64,000 nucleotides of DNA from Vagococcus bubulae. Its GTDB lineage: Bacteria > Bacillota > Bacilli > Lactobacillales > Vagococcaceae. The stretch spans positions 59,001 to 123,000 of the forward strand of contig NZ_NGJT01000006.1 of assembly GCF_003950315.1 (NCBI RefSeq), written 5' to 3'. Positions 30,720-39,105 of the stretch are shown here, in pieces. The notes below the pieces were generated by a model, which saw nothing but the letters and a program-made list of their open reading frames with translations, was not told where the DNA came from and made no database searches. Position 1 is the stretch's first letter. Each line of letters opens with the position of its first letter. A program made the position numbers and the translations under genes.

Positions 30720-31784
30720 CTATAAAATAATAAGCTCTTTTGGAGAGTGTGTCAATCGGTCAATGCCATCTTCTGTCACTAACATATCATCTTCAATTCG
30801 AACCCCACCAATTCCTGGTAAATAAATTCCTGGTTCATTTGTGATAACATTTCCTGGAACAAACGCTTTTTCAGCTAATTTAGAGACATTTGGTCCTTCA
30901 TGAATTTCTAACCCAATACCATGTCCTGTTGAGTGACCAAAAGCTTCGCCATATCCTTTTTCACTAATATAATCTCTTGCGACTGCATCTAATTCAATAC
31001 CCGTCATACCTGGCTTAGCTGTATCTAAAACCAATTGTTGCGCTTCTTTGACAATTTGATAAATTTCTTTCAATTTTTCGCTTGGTTCACCTAAAGAAAT
31101 CGTTCTTGTCATATCAGAAACATATCCATTATAGTAGCAACCAAAATCAATCGTAATAAAATCGCCAACTTCGATAACTTTATCACTTGCAACACCATGT
31201 GGCATAGCTGAACGTAATCCACTTGCAACAATTGTATCAAATGACACACCACTTGCTCCTAAACTTCTCATATAAAAGTCTAATTCATTCGCTACTTGTA
31301 TTTCAGTCATTCCTGGTTTGATGTAAGTTAAAATATGTTCAAACGCAGCGTCTGCGATTTGACACGCTTTACGAATGGTTTCAATTTCAGCAATGTCTTT
31401 TACTTCACGTAATGTTTCGATTACGCCTGTTACAGGTATTAAATCAACGTCTACTAATTCTTCTAACACAGTATATTGGAAAAACGATACTGTTTGTTCT
31501 TCAAAAGCCATATTTTGAACTTTAGATTGATTCACTAAATCAGCAGCAACGTTAAAAGCAGGTTCAACATTTTTAACAATCTCATATCCTACACATTGCT
31601 CAGCCGCTTGTTCAGTGTATCTAAAATCTGTAATAAAATACGCTTGATCTAATGTAATCAAAGCAATACCTGTTGTCCCTGTAAAGCCTGTTAAATATCT
31701 CAAATTATATGAATTAGTAATTAAAAAACTATCTATTCCACGTTCCACCATTTTACTTCGTAATTTTTCTACACGTTCCATCAT
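30720..31784 (-). CDS. Xaa-Pro aminopeptidase-like M24 peptidase
   Basis: A 354-residue metallopeptidase of family M24B. An N-terminal creatinase-like domain (MERVEKLRSKMVERGIDSFLITNSYNLRYLTGF) precedes the pita-bread domain with metal ligands in IDFGCYYNGYVSDMTRT, GHSTGHGIGLEIHEGP, NEPGIYLPG and GVRIEDD. It removes N-terminal residues before proline. It precedes efp, the usual Firmicute order. Two ATG codons at the start are interchangeable. Confidence 0.93.
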   Translation of the reverse strand: MMERVEKLRSKMVERGIDSFLITNSYNLRYLTGFTGTTGIALITLDQAYFITDFRYTEQAAEQCVGYEIVKNVEPAFNVAADLVNQSKVQNMAFEEQTVSFFQYTVLEELVDVDLIPVTGVIETLREVKDIAEIETIRKACQIADAAFEHILTYIKPGMTEIQVANELDFYMRSLGASGVSFDTIVASGLRSAMPHGVASDKVIEVGDFITIDFGCYYNGYVSDMTRTISLGEPSEKLKEIYQIVKEAQQLVLDTAKPGMTGIELDAVARDYISEKGYGEAFGHSTGHGIGLEIHEGPNVSKLAEKAFVPGNVITNEPGIYLPGIGGVRIEDDMLVTEDGIDRLTHSPKELIIL

Positions 31785-31863
31785 TTACGTCGCCCTCTTT
31801 TCATTATGCTACTTTTTATTATAACAAACTTATTAAGGAAATAAAATCAAACGAAACAAAAAA

Positions 31864-31891
31864 AGCAGCCTATTCCAACGAATAAGCTGCT
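31864..31891 (-). terminator. Terminator of the rplU-prp-rpmA operon
   Basis: The hairpin AGCAGC-TTATTC/GAATA-GCTGCT (one asymmetry), tetraloop and seven T on the minus strand lie 11 bases after the rpmA stop. Confidence 0.85.
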
Positions 31892-31902
31892 CAATAGTTT
31901 AA

Positions 31903-32187
31903 TTATTTAGCCACTGGATAAACTGATACTTGTGTTTTTTCGCGACCTTTGCGTTCGAAACGAACCACACCGTCTACTTTTGCATACAATGTATCATCTC
32001 CACCACGACCAACGTTTTCACCTGGATAAATTTTTGTTCCGCGTTGACGGTATAAAATTGATCCACCTGATACAGTTTGACCATCAGCACGTTTAGCACC
32101 TAAACGTTTTGATCTTGAGTCACGACCGTTAGTAGTAGAACCTCCACCTTTTTTATGGGCGAATAATTGTAAATTCATTTTTAACAT
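31903..32187 (-). CDS. rpmA: 50S ribosomal protein L27 with Prp-cleaved N-terminal extension
   Basis: A 94-residue L27. The first residues, [18 protein letters not shown], carry the Firmicute extension removed by protease Prp after LQLF, exposing AHKKGGG, which reaches the peptidyl-transferase centre. SD GGAGGTG lies 7 bases before the ATG, inside the 3' end of prp, with which it overlaps by 7 bases. It is the last gene of rplU-prp-rpmA. Confidence 0.98.
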   Translation of the reverse strand: MLKMNLQLFAHKKGGGSTTNGRDSRSKRLGAKRADGQTVSGGSILYRQRGTKIYPGENVGRGGDDTLYAKVDGVVRFERKGREKTQVSVYPVAK

Positions 32188-32534
32188 GGATTTGCACCTC
32201 CTTGACTGAGTTTAACTTGTATAAATGCTTGATTATCAGCTTTAATTGAGCGTAGCCCAATTAATAAACTGTGAACCAATAAATTTGTTATATCAATTTG
32301 TTTATCTGATAAAGAATCCAATCTTTCAAAATAAAGATATCCTGACTCCATTTCGTAAATGGGCGTATAGTCTGCTAGTTCGTTAATACTGTTTATGGTA
32401 TTAATTGACAAAGCAGATGCTGCTGCACACACTATATCGTATCCATAAGGACCTGATTCAGCATGTCCATCCATTTCAAATGATAAAAAGTCACCGGTCT
32501 CAGTTTGCTTAAATTTAGCCTGTATCACAAGCAT
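32181..32534 (-). CDS. prp: Ribosomal-processing cysteine protease Prp
   Basis: A 117-residue cysteine protease that cleaves the N-terminal extension of L27. The catalytic pair is visible as H24 in [19 protein letters not shown] and C36 in VCAAAS. It sits between rplU and rpmA as in all Firmicutes with an extended L27, and the substrate gene directly follows. Confidence 0.97.
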   Translation of the reverse strand: MLVIQAKFKQTETGDFLSFEMDGHAESGPYGYDIVCAAASALSINTINSINELADYTPIYEMESGYLYFERLDSLSDKQIDITNLLVHSLLIGLRSIKADNQAFIQVKLSQGGANPC

Positions 32535-32550
32535 ACCTACTTTCTAAAAA

Positions 32551-32859
32551 TTAGGCATTAATTGCTTCAATCATAACTTTTGTATAAGGTTGACGATGAC
32601 CTTGTTTACGATGACTGTCTTTTTTAGGTTTATATTTGTAAGTTACAACTTTCTTTTGTTTTCCTTGTTTTTCAACAGTTCCTTCAACAGTTGCTCCTTC
32701 AACAAGTGGTGTTCCAACTTTTGTTGATTCTCCACCTACTAAAACGACTTCATCAAACACAACTTTACCGCCAGCTTCTACGTCTAATTTTTCAACGTAA
32801 ATTGCTTGACCTACTTCTACTTTAACTTGTTTTCCACCAGTTTTTACAATAGCGTACAT
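32551..32859 (-). CDS. rplU: 50S ribosomal protein L21
   Basis: A 102-residue primary 23S rRNA-binding protein. [25 protein letters not shown] and the C-terminal [20 protein letters not shown] are family signatures. It is the first gene of rplU-prp-rpmA and is preceded by an L21-type leader and a strong promoter. SD AGGAGGTG. Confidence 0.98.
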   Translation of the reverse strand: MYAIVKTGGKQVKVEVGQAIYVEKLDVEAGGKVVFDEVVLVGGESTKVGTPLVEGATVEGTVEKQGKQKKVVTYKYKPKKDSHRKQGHRQPYTKVMIEAINA

Positions 32860-32966
32860 GTTTGTTCCGCACCTCCTTCTTCTTTACTTAGACTCGCCGT
32901 CACAAGCGACTAATGTTCTTAATACTTGTTTCGTGCGGTTGTAGTTGTGGTGCACACAAATACAAC
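32860..32966 (-). ncRNA. L21 ribosomal-protein leader
   Basis: The roughly 105-base untranslated leader between the rplU promoter and ATG matches the L21 leader of Firmicutes in position, length and composition: a GTGCACCAC/GTGGT-type hairpin start, GCTTGTGACGGCGAGTCTAAG, then AGGAGGTG. It is thought to let L21 control its own synthesis. Structure was judged by eye. Confidence 0.75.
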
Positions 32967-32972
32967 ATTAAC

Positions 32973-33001
32973 ATCCTACCAAAAAAAAAGAGAATAGTCA
33001 A
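32973..33001 (-). promoter_or_regulatory. rplU promoter
   Basis: Minus-strand TTGACT (32996-33001) and TAGGAT (32973-32978) with a 17-bp T-rich spacer form a near-consensus sigma-A promoter. Confidence 0.8.
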
Positions 33002-33026
33002 TAACTTTTGACCATTCTCCGTAATA

Positions 33027-33641
33027 TTAGATTGTTTCAGATACAAAAAAGTCAGATAACCCAACTTCAATAAACAATTCCGAGCGATACATTTTTGATA
33101 CCATCGCTGCAATATAATGATTAGCATAAATTTGACCTTCACTCACCCATGCATTCGAAATACCTAGTAATGAGTAAACGACGAAGTTATTCACTAATTC
33201 TTTTGGCATTTTTCTAACTGGGATAGAGTTACCATAGTTCACATGAGCTAATACATAGTCGTATAAACGCTCACTAAACAATACTCGGTAGTCTTCTGCA
33301 TCGTTCTCATTTAGTAACGTTACAAAGAATTCTGGTGAATTACCAATATAAGCAAACACACGATCTAAAACGATTCGTGGAATTTGTTTCTCTTCATCAC
33401 CTTGGTAAGGAACGTATTCCACTACTGATTCATAGAAATCTTCAATAATTTCTTCCATGATTGTTTCGATAAAAGTATCTTTATCTCGGTAATGTAAATA
33501 AAAAGTCCCTCTGGTAACACCTGCTTGATTTGTTAAATCTTTAATGTTCATTTCACTTAAACTACGTGTTTTTAACAAATCTAAAAAAGCTTGTCTTAGT
33601 TTTTTACGAGTTTTAATGACTCGTGGATCAATTTTCCCCAT
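33027..33641 (-). CDS. TetR-family transcriptional regulator
   Basis: A 204-residue TetR-type regulator from the chosen start. The N-terminal helix-turn-helix reads IKDLTNQAGVTRGTFYLHYRDKDTFI (about 38-63), and the C-terminal ligand domain resembles the TetR_C_7/FAD-like group. The start is the ATG at 33641 (MGKIDPRVIKTRKKL), 8 bases after AAGGGGA; an upstream in-frame ATG at 33728 would add 29 residues without an SD. It is isolated between the rplU promoter and tRNA-Arg, so its target is unknown and may be distant or itself. Confidence 0.88.
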   Translation of the reverse strand: MGKIDPRVIKTRKKLRQAFLDLLKTRSLSEMNIKDLTNQAGVTRGTFYLHYRDKDTFIETIMEEIIEDFYESVVEYVPYQGDEEKQIPRIVLDRVFAYIGNSPEFFVTLLNENDAEDYRVLFSERLYDYVLAHVNYGNSIPVRKMPKELVNNFVVYSLLGISNAWVSEGQIYANHYIAAMVSKMYRSELFIEVGLSDFFVSETI

Positions 33642-33843
33642 ATTGTATATTCCCCTTACACCTAAATTAATTGTTATATTGTTTAATTTCCCCATAATAT
33701 CAACAATACTTTTGTAAGTATACATCATACTTCTACTTTTTGTCTAGTATTTTTAATTTTCGTTTGTTTATCATCCATTTTTTCTTTTAATTTTCCTTTT
33801 AGACAGGGTTTTTTTATAACATAAAATTTTATTAAAAAAACAG

Positions 33844-33872
33844 TTGACTATTCTTTAAAAATTGTTTATGAT
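33844..33872 (+). promoter_or_regulatory. tRNA-Arg promoter
   Basis: TTGACT (33844-33849), a 17-bp spacer and TATGAT (33867-33872) lie 41 bases before the tRNA, giving a short leader. Confidence 0.75.
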
Positions 33873-33913
33873 TATTCTGTTGTTTAAAACAACCAATACT
33901 ACTTATACATCCA

Positions 33914-33987
33914 GTCGCAGTAGCTCAGCTGGATAGAGCATTCGCCTTCTAAGCGAACGGTCGGGGGTTCGAATCCCTCCTGCGACG
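33914..33987 (+). tRNA. tRNA-Arg (anticodon TCT)
   Basis: The full cloverleaf can be drawn: a 7-bp acceptor stem GTCGCAG/CTGCGAC with discriminator G, D-arm GCTC-AGCTGGAT-AGAGC, anticodon stem TTCGC/GCGAA with loop CTTCTAA (anticodon TCT at 33948-33950, reading AGA/AGG), and T-arm GGGGG-TTCGAAT-CCCTC. CCA is not encoded. It has its own promoter and terminator. Confidence 0.97.
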
Positions 33988-33994
33988 TTATTTA

Positions 33995-34025
33995 AACCAA
34001 CTGATAATTTGTTTATCAGTTGGTT
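33995..34025 (+). terminator. tRNA-Arg terminator
   Basis: A perfect 13-bp stem (AACCAACTGATAA/TTATCAGTTGGTT) with a 5-base loop and a run of T follows 7 bases after the tRNA. Confidence 0.88.
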
Positions 34026-34059
34026 TTTTTTGAGAACAATAAAAAAGAATGTGCCTATA

Positions 34060-34761
34060 TCACATTCCTTCATCAATCGTTAATTGTACGTCATCCACTT
34101 CTTTTGAAATCATCAATACACCATCCCCTAAAGGAAGAATCGTGACAGATAAATCATCATTCCCTAGTACAGCATCGTATAATTTATTCAATTTTCGATA
34201 AATCGTTCGCTGACTCTTAGGGATATCTTTTATATCATGCATGACTGTTCCAGCTTGAAACACGTCATCAATCATAATGACCCCACCTGTTTTTACTAGC
34301 CTTAAACATTCTGGTAAAAACTCAATATACTTCGACTTTGCGCTATCCATAAAAATAAAATCGTATGGTCCATCAAGTGTTCCTAATATATCTTTTGCGT
34401 CACCTTCTAGTAACGTCACTTGGTCTTCAATTTCTAATTTTTCAAAGGTATTTTTTGCTCGCCTAATCATGACATCAAATCGATCAATCGTTGTCACATG
34501 ACTATCTTTTCCCATCGCCTCTATCATCAAACTAGCAGAAAAGCCGATAGCTGTGCCTATTTCTAAAACATTTTTTGCTTTAATTTGTTTTAAGAAAAAA
34601 CGTAAAAACGTGGCTGTTTCATTAGGAATGACCGGAACACCTGTTTCTTTAGCTTCAGTTTGAATATCGCCTACTTTACCACCAATTTCTGGTTGTCTAT
34701 GTCGAATTAACTCGATTATTTCATCTTTTAATACCGGACGATACATCATTTCATTTCTCAT
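34060..34761 (-). CDS. trmR: SAM-dependent O-methyltransferase, probably TrmR (tRNA ho5U methyltransferase)
   Basis: A class I methyltransferase of the Methyltransf_24/YrrM group. The SAM motif is NVLEIGTAIGFSASLM, followed by acidic loops HVTTIDRFD and FIFMDSAKSKY and the metal-site pattern MIDDVFQ. The closest family I recognise is B. subtilis YrrM/TrmR, which forms 5-methoxyuridine at the tRNA wobble base. A catechol-type O-methyltransferase role is an alternative. The start is the ATG at 34761, 6 bases after AGGTG; the GTG at 34770 lies inside that SD. It is divergent from fbp. Confidence 0.82.
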   Translation of the reverse strand: MRNEMMYRPVLKDEIIELIRHRQPEIGGKVGDIQTEAKETGVPVIPNETATFLRFFLKQIKAKNVLEIGTAIGFSASLMIEAMGKDSHVTTIDRFDVMIRRAKNTFEKLEIEDQVTLLEGDAKDILGTLDGPYDFIFMDSAKSKYIEFLPECLRLVKTGGVIMIDDVFQAGTVMHDIKDIPKSQRTIYRKLNKLYDAVLGNDDLSVTILPLGDGVLMISKEVDDVQLTIDEGM

Positions 34762-34787
34762 TTTTATCACCTATCCAATCCTTTCAA

Positions 34788-34816
34788 ATTATACAAATTT
34801 TTTTATCATTTGACAA
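34788..34816 (-). promoter_or_regulatory. trmR promoter
   Basis: Minus-strand TTGTCA (34811-34816), a 17-bp spacer and a perfect TATAAT (34788-34793). Confidence 0.78.
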
Positions 34817-34828
34817 TTAGGTGTTTTT

Positions 34829-34840
34829 TACCAATTGGTA
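34829..34840. promoter_or_regulatory. Palindrome between divergent trmR and fbp promoters
   Basis: TACCAATTGGTA is a perfect 12-bp palindrome lying 12 bp from the trmR -35 and 4 bp from the fbp -35. Its position suggests an operator for one or both genes; no regulator can be named. Confidence 0.45.
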
Positions 34841-34844
34841 TACA

Positions 34845-34873
34845 TTGACTAATAGTGTATGATAGACTACTAT
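34845..34873 (+). promoter_or_regulatory. fbp promoter
   Basis: TTGACT (34845-34850) and TACTAT (34868-34873) with a 17-bp spacer, 28 bases before the ATG. Confidence 0.75.
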
Positions 34874-34901
34874 TAATTAAAAAAGAAAAGGTTTAGGTTA
34901 T

Positions 34902-36821
34902 ATGATAGAACAAAACAAATATCTTGATTTACTTTATAAACAACACGGTAGCAAAGAAAACATCATTAGCGAAATCATAAATTTGAAAGCGATTCAAAAT
35001 TTACCTAAAGGAACGGAGCACTTTGTTAGTGATTTACATGGGGAATTTAATGCCTTCCAACATCTATTAAGAAATGGATCGGGTAACGTTAAGGAAAAAA
35101 TTAATGAAGTATTTAATAACGAATTAACTCATGATGAAAAGCAAACACTTGCTTCTCTTATTTATTATCCTGAACAAAAATTGAAACATATTGAAAAACA
35201 AATCAACACTGATTGGTATAGACAGACAATCGACCAACTCGTTCGCTTAATAAAATTTAGTGCGAGTAAATACACTCGCTCTAAATTAAGGAAATCTTTA
35301 CCAAAACGTTTTTCATATATCATTGAAGAATTACTTTATCAAGTAAAATCAAATGCAGATAAAGAAGAATACTATAACCAAATTATTTCTGATGTCTTAA
35401 CTCTTAAACAAGGAAATGCTTTAATTATTGATTTATGTTACACCATCCAACGTTTAGTGGTAGACCATTTACACGTTGTTGGTGACATTTATGATAGAGG
35501 ACCAGAACCAGATAAAATTATTGATGCTTTAATTAATTACCATTCAGTCGATATCCAATGGGGAAACCATGATATCATTTGGATTGGGGCTGCAGCAGGC
35601 TCTCCTCTTTGTATGATGAACATCATTCGTATTTCTGCAAGATATAATAATTTAGATATTATTGAGGATACTTACGGCATTAACTTACGACCATTACTAA
35701 CCTATGCGGAAAAATATTATCTAGATAACCCTATGTTTCGACCTAAGACAACACCTGAAACCACCTCATCAAACGAAGAGATATTAGAAACAACAAAAAT
35801 GCACCAAGCTGCTGCGATTTTACAATTTAAATTGGAAGAACAATTAGTTTCTAGGCGACAAGAGTTTAATATGGATCATAGAAAACTTTTAACAACTGTC
35901 GACTACACTGATTTATCCATTCATTTAAAAGGGAAAAAGTATGCTTTAACTAATACCTGTTTTATGACAGTGGATCCTAATAATCCCGCTAAATTAACAG
36001 TTGAAGAAGAAGAAATTATCGAGCGATTAATGCAAAATTTTATTCATTCTGAAAAACTAAAACGGCACACTGATTTTCTAGTAAAAAAAGGCAATATGTA
36101 TCTTGTTTACAACGACAATTTACTTATTCATGGATGCGTCCCTTTAAATCAAGACGGTTCATTAAAAGCGTTCCATATCAACGGACATTCGTATAAAGGG
36201 AAATATCTATTAGATTTTTTTGAAACCAGCTTAAGAAGAGCTTACGCTAATCCACATAGTCATAACGATATCGACACAGATTTACTTTGGTATTTATGGT
36301 CAGGAGAAAATTCGTCATTATTTGGAAAAAAAGAAATGACAACTTTTGAACGGTATTTTATCGAAGACAAAGAAACTCACGTAGAAGAAAAAAATGCTTA
36401 TTATAAGCTGAGAGAGCGTCAAGAAACGATTGCTTTTATCCTTTCTGAATTTGGTCTTCACAAGGAAGATAGCCACCTTATAAATGGTCATACTCCTGTA
36501 AAAGAGATTAAAGGAGAAACGCCTATTAAAGCAGGCGGAAAGATGTTGGTAATTGATGGTGGCTTTTCAAAACCTTATCAAAAAACAACTGGTATCGCCG
36601 GCTATACTCTTTTATATAATTCTTATGGTATGCAGCTGGTTGCCCATAAGCCTTTTTCTTCTATAGAAGATGTTATTTTACAAAACGATGATATTGCTTC
36701 AATCAAACGAATTGTGGATAGACCTGTGGAAAGAAAATACGTAAGAGATACTACAATCGGAGCAAGCTTACAAGAGCAAATTAATGACTTAAACAAATTA
36801 TTGAATTACTTAACTTATTAA
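34902..36821 (+). CDS. fbp: Fructose-1,6-bisphosphatase, class III
   Basis: A 639-residue metallophosphatase of the Firmicute class III FBPase family, hydrolysing fructose-1,6-bisphosphate to fructose-6-phosphate in gluconeogenesis. The calcineurin-like motifs are in order: SDLHGEFNAFQ (about 43-53), GDIYDRGPEPD and WGNHDIIWIG, with INGHTPVKEIKGE and IDGGFSKPYQ near the C-terminus. Length is close to B. subtilis Fbp (671). SD AAAAGG and its own terminator make it monocistronic. Hexose synthesis would complement use of glycerol through the dha operon at 39.5-44.4 kb. Confidence 0.96.
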   Translation: MIEQNKYLDLLYKQHGSKENIISEIINLKAIQNLPKGTEHFVSDLHGEFNAFQHLLRNGSGNVKEKINEVFNNELTHDEKQTLASLIYYPEQKLKHIEKQINTDWYRQTIDQLVRLIKFSASKYTRSKLRKSLPKRFSYIIEELLYQVKSNADKEEYYNQIISDVLTLKQGNALIIDLCYTIQRLVVDHLHVVGDIYDRGPEPDKIIDALINYHSVDIQWGNHDIIWIGAAAGSPLCMMNIIRISARYNNLDIIEDTYGINLRPLLTYAEKYYLDNPMFRPKTTPETTSSNEEILETTKMHQAAAILQFKLEEQLVSRRQEFNMDHRKLLTTVDYTDLSIHLKGKKYALTNTCFMTVDPNNPAKLTVEEEEIIERLMQNFIHSEKLKRHTDFLVKKGNMYLVYNDNLLIHGCVPLNQDGSLKAFHINGHSYKGKYLLDFFETSLRRAYANPHSHNDIDTDLLWYLWSGENSSLFGKKEMTTFERYFIEDKETHVEEKNAYYKLRERQETIAFILSEFGLHKEDSHLINGHTPVKEIKGETPIKAGGKMLVIDGGFSKPYQKTTGIAGYTLLYNSYGMQLVAHKPFSSIEDVILQNDDIASIKRIVDRPVERKYVRDTTIGASLQEQINDLNKLLNYLTY

Positions 36822-36830
36822 TAAAAAAAC

Positions 36831-36878
36831 AAGCACATACTTCTTTAAGGTTATTTCACCTAAAAAAAGTATGTGCTT
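36831..36878 (+). terminator. fbp terminator
   Basis: A perfect 12-bp stem (AAGCACATACTT/AAGTATGTGCTT) with a 24-base loop that itself can pair AGGT with ACCT, then TTCAT. Flanking A and T tracts may allow use in both directions. Confidence 0.8.
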
Positions 36879-36890
36879 TTCATATAAAAA

Positions 36891-36918
36891 AATCTAGAAA
36901 ATATACATCTTCTAGATT
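36891..36918 (-). terminator. Terminator of infC-rpmI-rplT
   Basis: A 9-bp stem (AATCTAGAA/TTCTAGATT) followed by seven T on the minus strand, 12 bases after the rplT stop. Confidence 0.83.
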
Positions 36919-36929
36919 AATAATCATTA

Positions 36930-37289
36930 TTATTTAGCTAATGCTGCTTTTGCTTGGTCAGCTAATGTTGTAAATGCTTCTGCATCATGGATAGCAATAT
37001 CAGCTAACATTTTACGGTTCATATCAATGTTTGCTAATTTTAAACCATGCATGAATTTAGAGTAACTTAAACCATTCATACGAGCTGCTGCGTTAATACG
37101 AGCAATCCATAATTTACGGAAGTTACGTTTTGTTTGACGACGATCTCTAAATGCGTATGTATAAGAAGTCATCACTTGTTCTTTTGCTGTTTTATATAAT
37201 GTATGTTTTGAGCCATAGTAGCCTTTAGCTAACTTAAGCACTTTTTTACGACGTTGGCGAGTTACTGTTCCACCTTTTACACGTGCCAT
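36930..37289 (-). CDS. rplT: 50S ribosomal protein L20
   Basis: A 119-residue basic r-protein ([31 protein letters not shown]) that binds 23S rRNA early in assembly and represses its own operon by binding the leader. It is the last gene of infC-rpmI-rplT, 66 bp after rpmI. Confidence 0.98.
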   Translation of the reverse strand: MARVKGGTVTRQRRKKVLKLAKGYYGSKHTLYKTAKEQVMTSYTYAFRDRRQTKRNFRKLWIARINAAARMNGLSYSKFMHGLKLANIDMNRKMLADIAIHDAEAFTTLADQAKAALAK

Positions 37290-37355
37290 GATAATTCCTC
37301 CTTGAGTTGTTCATTATTTCAGTATATATTTTTAGCTATTATCAGGAACTAAAAA

Positions 37356-37556
37356 TTATTTCATGCGAGTCAATTGTTGACGAATACGTTTGTAGTCGCC
37401 TTTTGATACCATTGCTGGACGGCGTAATTGACGACGTTGTTTTTTAGTTTTTCCATGGAAACGGTGACTAGTAAATGCGCGATGTCTTTTAAGACCTCCA
37501 CCACCAGTACGTTTTACACGTTTTGCTAATCCACGGTGTGTTTTCATTTTTGGCAT
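37356..37556 (-). CDS. rpmI: 50S ribosomal protein L35
   Basis: A 66-residue, highly basic r-protein ([25 protein letters not shown]), second gene of infC-rpmI-rplT with SD GAGGA. Confidence 0.98.
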   Translation of the reverse strand: MPKMKTHRGLAKRVKRTGGGGLKRHRAFTSHRFHGKTKKQRRQLRRPAMVSKGDYKRIRQQLTRMK

Positions 37557-37581
37557 GTTATTTTCCTCCTCAGATTTTTAC

Positions 37582-38103
37582 CTACTTATCTGTTTTTGGT
37601 GCAAGCATGATAAACATACTTCTACCATCCATTTTCGCTTTTTGTTCCACAACTGAAATATCATTTGTTTCATCTGCTAAGCGATTTAAGACGTTCTGAC
37701 CAATTTCTTTATGGGTAATCGCACGACCTTTAAATCGGATAGAAGCTTTCACTTTATCACCTTTTTCAAGGAATTTACGCGCGTTACGCAATTTGGTATT
37801 AAAATCATTGACATCGATTGTTGGGCTCAAACGAACCTCTTTCACATTAATGACTTTTTGTTTTTTACGGGCTTCGCGTTCCTTTTTCTGTTGCTCAAAA
37901 CGGAATTTTCCATAATCCATGATTTTTGCAACTGGTGGTTTAGCGTTTGGTGATACTAAAACTAGATCAAGATTTGCCTCTTGAGCAATTCTTAAAGCTT
38001 CTACTTTAGATTTAACACCTAGCTGTTCTCCGTCTACTGCAATTAAACGTAGTTCTCTTGCACGAATGCCGTCATTCACCATATTATCTTTAGCTATGGT
38101 CAT
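37582..38103 (-). CDS. infC: Translation initiation factor IF-3
   Basis: A 173-residue factor that prevents subunit reassociation and proofreads start codons. The N-domain ([13 protein letters not shown]), lysine-rich linker ([24 protein letters not shown]) and C-domain are complete. The annotated ATG at 38103 touches the SD GGAGGTG, leaving one base. The ATA at 38095-38097 is spaced 7 bases and would restore the IF-3-sensitive rare start used for autoregulation in many bacteria; the protein would begin at residue 3. I regard ATA as more likely. Confidence 0.95.
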   Translation of the reverse strand: MTIAKDNMVNDGIRARELRLIAVDGEQLGVKSKVEALRIAQEANLDLVLVSPNAKPPVAKIMDYGKFRFEQQKKEREARKKQKVINVKEVRLSPTIDVNDFNTKLRNARKFLEKGDKVKASIRFKGRAITHKEIGQNVLNRLADETNDISVVEQKAKMDGRSMFIMLAPKTDK

Positions 38104-38271
38104 TCACCTCCGAATTTTTTAGAGAAAAACACAGAAAAAAACGAGTTCTTTATAAATAAAGACCCCGCACCAAAATAGTATTTGATATCATATCAAAACT
38201 AAACGTTATCTAGCCCAACAACTTTTTATTGTTCAGGCGAGAAGCGGGTGCTTCTGCTTTAATTTCTCAAC
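38104..38271 (-). ncRNA. L20 leader of infC-rpmI-rplT
   Basis: The untranslated leader carries the conserved block GCACCCGCTTCTCGCCTGAAC (38234-38254 region) that can pair with the later GGTGCGGGG segment, the hallmark of the Firmicute L20 leader. It ends in an intrinsic terminator (38143-38165), so L20 binding would cause premature termination. Confidence 0.82.
38143..38165 (-). terminator. Attenuator terminator within the L20 leader
   Basis: Stem GGGTCTTTAT/ATAAAGAACTC (one bulged base) followed by seven T on the minus strand, 30-odd bases upstream of the infC SD. Alternative pairing of GGTGCGGGG with the upstream CACCCGC would prevent it. Confidence 0.75.
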
Positions 38272-38277
38272 TTCTTT

Positions 38278-38306
38278 ATTGTATAAGAATCAAATATAAA
38301 AGTCAA
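38278..38306 (-). promoter_or_regulatory. infC operon promoter
   Basis: Minus-strand TTGACT (38301-38306), a 17-bp spacer and TACAAT (38278-38283), starting the L20 leader. Confidence 0.8.
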
Positions 38307-38397
38307 CAACTTTTTTGATTAATTATTAGTCGTCTATTCTATACTTTTAATTTAAATATTGTATGATATCTATTAGAGAATAGAAAGGATGTACTGT

Positions 38398-39069
38398 ATG
38401 AAAATAAAACAACCGATGATACAAGAAACACAGTTGACTCAAGCAACGACATTTCCACCTAATTTATCTGACATTTTATTAGAAAAATTATGGTTTGAAG
38501 ACACAACCTATGAACAGCATGATCAAATTAATCGATTAATTATTGATAAAAATATTTGGAACAAAGTTTATTTTTCTAATCAAGTATGTGATGCCATCGA
38601 AATAAGCGACACTGTATTTGATGGCTGTGATTTTTCAAACACGGAATGGATAAATAGTTCGTTCCACCGTGTCGTATTTAAAAATTGTCGACTGACTGGT
38701 GTCAATTTTGCTGATTCTTATATAAACCATTGCCAGTTTATTGATTGCTCTATGCACTACGCTTCTTTTAATTTTGCTAAAATCAGATACACATCTCTTA
38801 CTCAATGTGATTTGATTTCTTCTGAGTTTTCAGATATGGATTGGAAACACTTAGAATTATCCCATTGTTTTTTAAATAAAACGACTTGGGTAAATACATC
38901 ACTCACTACATTAAATCTATCAAGTTGTCAGTTTGAACAACTTTACTTTTCTCCTGATAAAATACGTGGTTTGATTATTAACCTTGATCAAATTATTAAT
39001 ATTGGGTTGGCACTTGGCCTTGTACTAGACGAACCCTTAGATACAGTTGACAATAAAAAAACCACTTAA
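38398..39069 (+). CDS. Pentapeptide-repeat protein
   Basis: A 223-residue protein whose middle (about residues 60-175) is built of degenerate pentapeptide repeats with central Phe/Leu: FDGCDFSNTEW, VFKNCRLTGVNFADSYINHC, ASFNFAKIRYTSL. Such repeats fold as a right-handed quadrilateral beta helix. The C-terminal GLIINLDQIINIGLALGLVLDE resembles the capping helix seen in other lactic-acid-bacterial members. Qnr proteins share this fold, but no gyrase-protecting role can be claimed. The start is the second ATG (38398), 8 bases after AAAGG. It is divergent from infC. Confidence 0.8.
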   Translation: MKIKQPMIQETQLTQATTFPPNLSDILLEKLWFEDTTYEQHDQINRLIIDKNIWNKVYFSNQVCDAIEISDTVFDGCDFSNTEWINSSFHRVVFKNCRLTGVNFADSYINHCQFIDCSMHYASFNFAKIRYTSLTQCDLISSEFSDMDWKHLELSHCFLNKTTWVNTSLTTLNLSSCQFEQLYFSPDKIRGLIINLDQIINIGLALGLVLDEPLDTVDNKKTT

Positions 39070-39088
39070 GTTTACCTTAAGTGGTTTT
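39058..39088. terminator. Bidirectional terminator between pentapeptide gene and cspA
   Basis: A perfect 13-bp stem (AAAACCACTTAAG/CTTAAGTGGTTTT) with a 5-base loop lies between the convergent genes; the upstream stop codon lies within it. Confidence 0.87.
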
Positions 39089-39105
39089 GTCTTTTAAAGT
39101 TAGAA

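Noticed and set aside
33642..33728. Longer N-terminus for the TetR regulator
   Set aside because: The extra 29 residues do not resemble TetR proteins and have no SD, while the ATG at 33641 has AAGGGGA at good spacing.
38398..39069. Qnr-type quinolone resistance gene
   Set aside because: Repeat regularity and ends differ from Qnr; the pentapeptide fold alone does not support the name.
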